Assembly: GCA_964439935.1 (NCBI GenBank)
Contig: CAYTPW010000011.1
Coordinates: 61,091 to 125,090 of the forward strand
Reading direction: 5' to 3'
Length of the DNA stretch: 64,000 bases
Origin: JABMQW01 sp964439935
Lineage (GTDB): Bacteria > Fidelibacterota > Marinisomatia > Marinisomatales > TCS56
The position numbers and the translations under genes were made by a program. The notes under the pieces were generated by a model. It was given only the letters and a program-made list of their open reading frames with translations, did no database searches and was not told the origin of the DNA. Below, one piece after another: positions 63,054 to 64,000 of the stretch; the first letter of the stretch is position 1, and each line of letters begins with the position of its first letter.

Positions 63054-64000
63054 TATGTCTCCAGCTAATTAGGGAATTTCCTTATTGAAGGTACACATTG
63101 TATAGAGTGAAAGTTAATTATTCCATTCACACTAATCAAATAATTTTAAGACTATAATGTGCTGATTTAAACTTCTTTAGCATTAGGCACTAATTTGATT
63201 ATAAAAGGAGTTTTAACACAAAACCAATATCGATCACAAAATATATATTGAAACATTCTAAAGCTCAATAATACAGCAACATATCAAATGGCGTCCCTGT
63301 ATTGTCGATGACCATTTTATGAACTGAAACTAGATTTTATCATTACATTTGACATGTTATAGATCAGCGAAACCATCGAAAAATGCGTAATAAAGATGAT
63401 TTAGAATGCTATATGCTAGAGTATAATTATTTACCGAAATTTTCCATCTTATTTGCTCCGATACAACTTACCAATACAAATTACGGATGGCCAAATCTAT
63501 TGAATTGTTACTTTGTATAATCGGAAATTAAAGTAAATTTAACAGTCAGATATATAATTTTGTGGAATGAAAAGAACGAATTGAACTTTCAATCGTATTA
63601 ATAACGGATAAAATTAACTGCATTTATAGTGCACAATCCAAGTGGTAGCGATTGCTGTTAATAATTGCTAGTTTAGATTCATTAATTATTGATAAGTTAT
63701 CCACATAATATACACATACCCGACGATAATATATTGATCACATAATTAATAATTAGTTGCTATATTTTGCTATGATGATTTCAGTTCCTGCTAATATCAC
63801 ATATTTTATATCGAATTAATTATATATCTTAGCTCAGTTGCCTGACAATGTCCGACAATTATTCTATTGATGGAATTAATAATATCGATATTTGTATTTA
63901 CTAGTAAATCGATGAAAGTTTCATTTGTTACGACGTGCTTGATTAATAATTATATTAATATCTTTGAAATGCTTGATTGAATAACTGTATTATGTCAAAT
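63054..64000. other. Long AT-rich intergenic region
   Basis: About 947 bases are AT-rich, with many short in-frame stops and no recognisable gene on either strand. It contains one perfect DnaA box (separate entry), stretches such as TATTTTATAT and repeated TTAATTA, and presumably the bactofilin promoter. The window ends before the next gene. It could be a replication-origin fragment or simply a large intergenic region. Confidence 0.5.
63697..63705 (+). other. DnaA-box consensus TTATCCACA
   Basis: An exact nine-base DnaA box lies in the AT-rich region. One further site with a single mismatch (ATATACACA at 63708-63716) lies just beside it. No clear third box was found, and no dnaA or dnaN gene is in the window. 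A regulatory DnaA site or chance is as likely as an origin. Confidence 0.4.

Overview
The window looks like a chromosome segment from an uncultured, marine-type member of the FCB group (Marinimicrobia / Calditrichota / KSB1 / Ignavibacteria-like). The clearest sign is the C-terminal type IX secretion (T9SS) sorting domain with the NYPNPFNP motif on six secreted proteins. Abundant lipoproteins, Tat-exported ferredoxins, a TRAP transporter and AT-rich intergenic DNA fit. Phylum cannot be fixed without a search. All genes but the last lie on the + strand. No transcription regulator, tRNA, rRNA, insertion sequence or CRISPR array was recognised.

Region 1 (1-23841) is a uronic-acid polysaccharide degradation locus: the end of an outer-membrane barrel gene, four T9SS-secreted right-handed beta-helix proteins (one a clear PL6 lyase with catalytic Lys250/Arg271), a heparinase II/III-type lyase, two tandem alginate-lyase-superfamily lipoproteins, a GH105 unsaturated glycuronyl hydrolase lipoprotein, a GH2 hydrolase and a DUF4861-like protein. 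There are no sulfatases and no SusC/SusD pair in the window.

Region 2 (23866-36490) is the matching cytoplasmic catabolism and uptake: KduI and KduD for unsaturated uronates; UxaC, UxaE and an SDR mannonate oxidoreductase for saturated uronates; a TRAP transporter (DctP/Q/M); 6-phosphogluconate dehydrogenase; a LarA-like nickel-pincer epimerase; a PfkB sugar kinase; and a HAD phosphatase-like protein. Mannonate dehydratase and KDPG aldolase are not seen, while the LarA homologue and Gnd are. This suggests a possible mannonate-to-gluconate-to-pentose-phosphate route.

Region 3 (36834-42971) holds an M28 peptidase and a second T9SS cargo gene whose sorting domain is frameshifted, then an EamA permease and a zinc alcohol dehydrogenase.

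Region 4 (43091-55826) is the most unusual part. It is a tightly overlapping operon with four PQQ-type beta-propeller proteins, an NHL propeller with a CGCC motif, two small Tat-signal Cys/Fe-S proteins, a NapH/NosR-like membrane polyferredoxin, a NuoE-NuoF-type fusion with extra ferredoxin domains, and a ferredoxin-GltD fusion that lacks the usual NAD(P)H-binding domain. Read together, it looks like a trans-envelope electron-transfer system from cytosolic NADH to periplasmic propeller proteins. The terminal substrate is unknown.

Region 5 (55843-62312) contains a glycosyltransferase, an ABC ATPase overlapping it out of frame, a large FtsX-type permease, and an Ntn-hydrolase-like protein with TPRs that seems to lack the catalytic Cys. 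The window ends with a bactofilin gene on the - strand and about 950 bp of AT-rich DNA with one perfect DnaA box.
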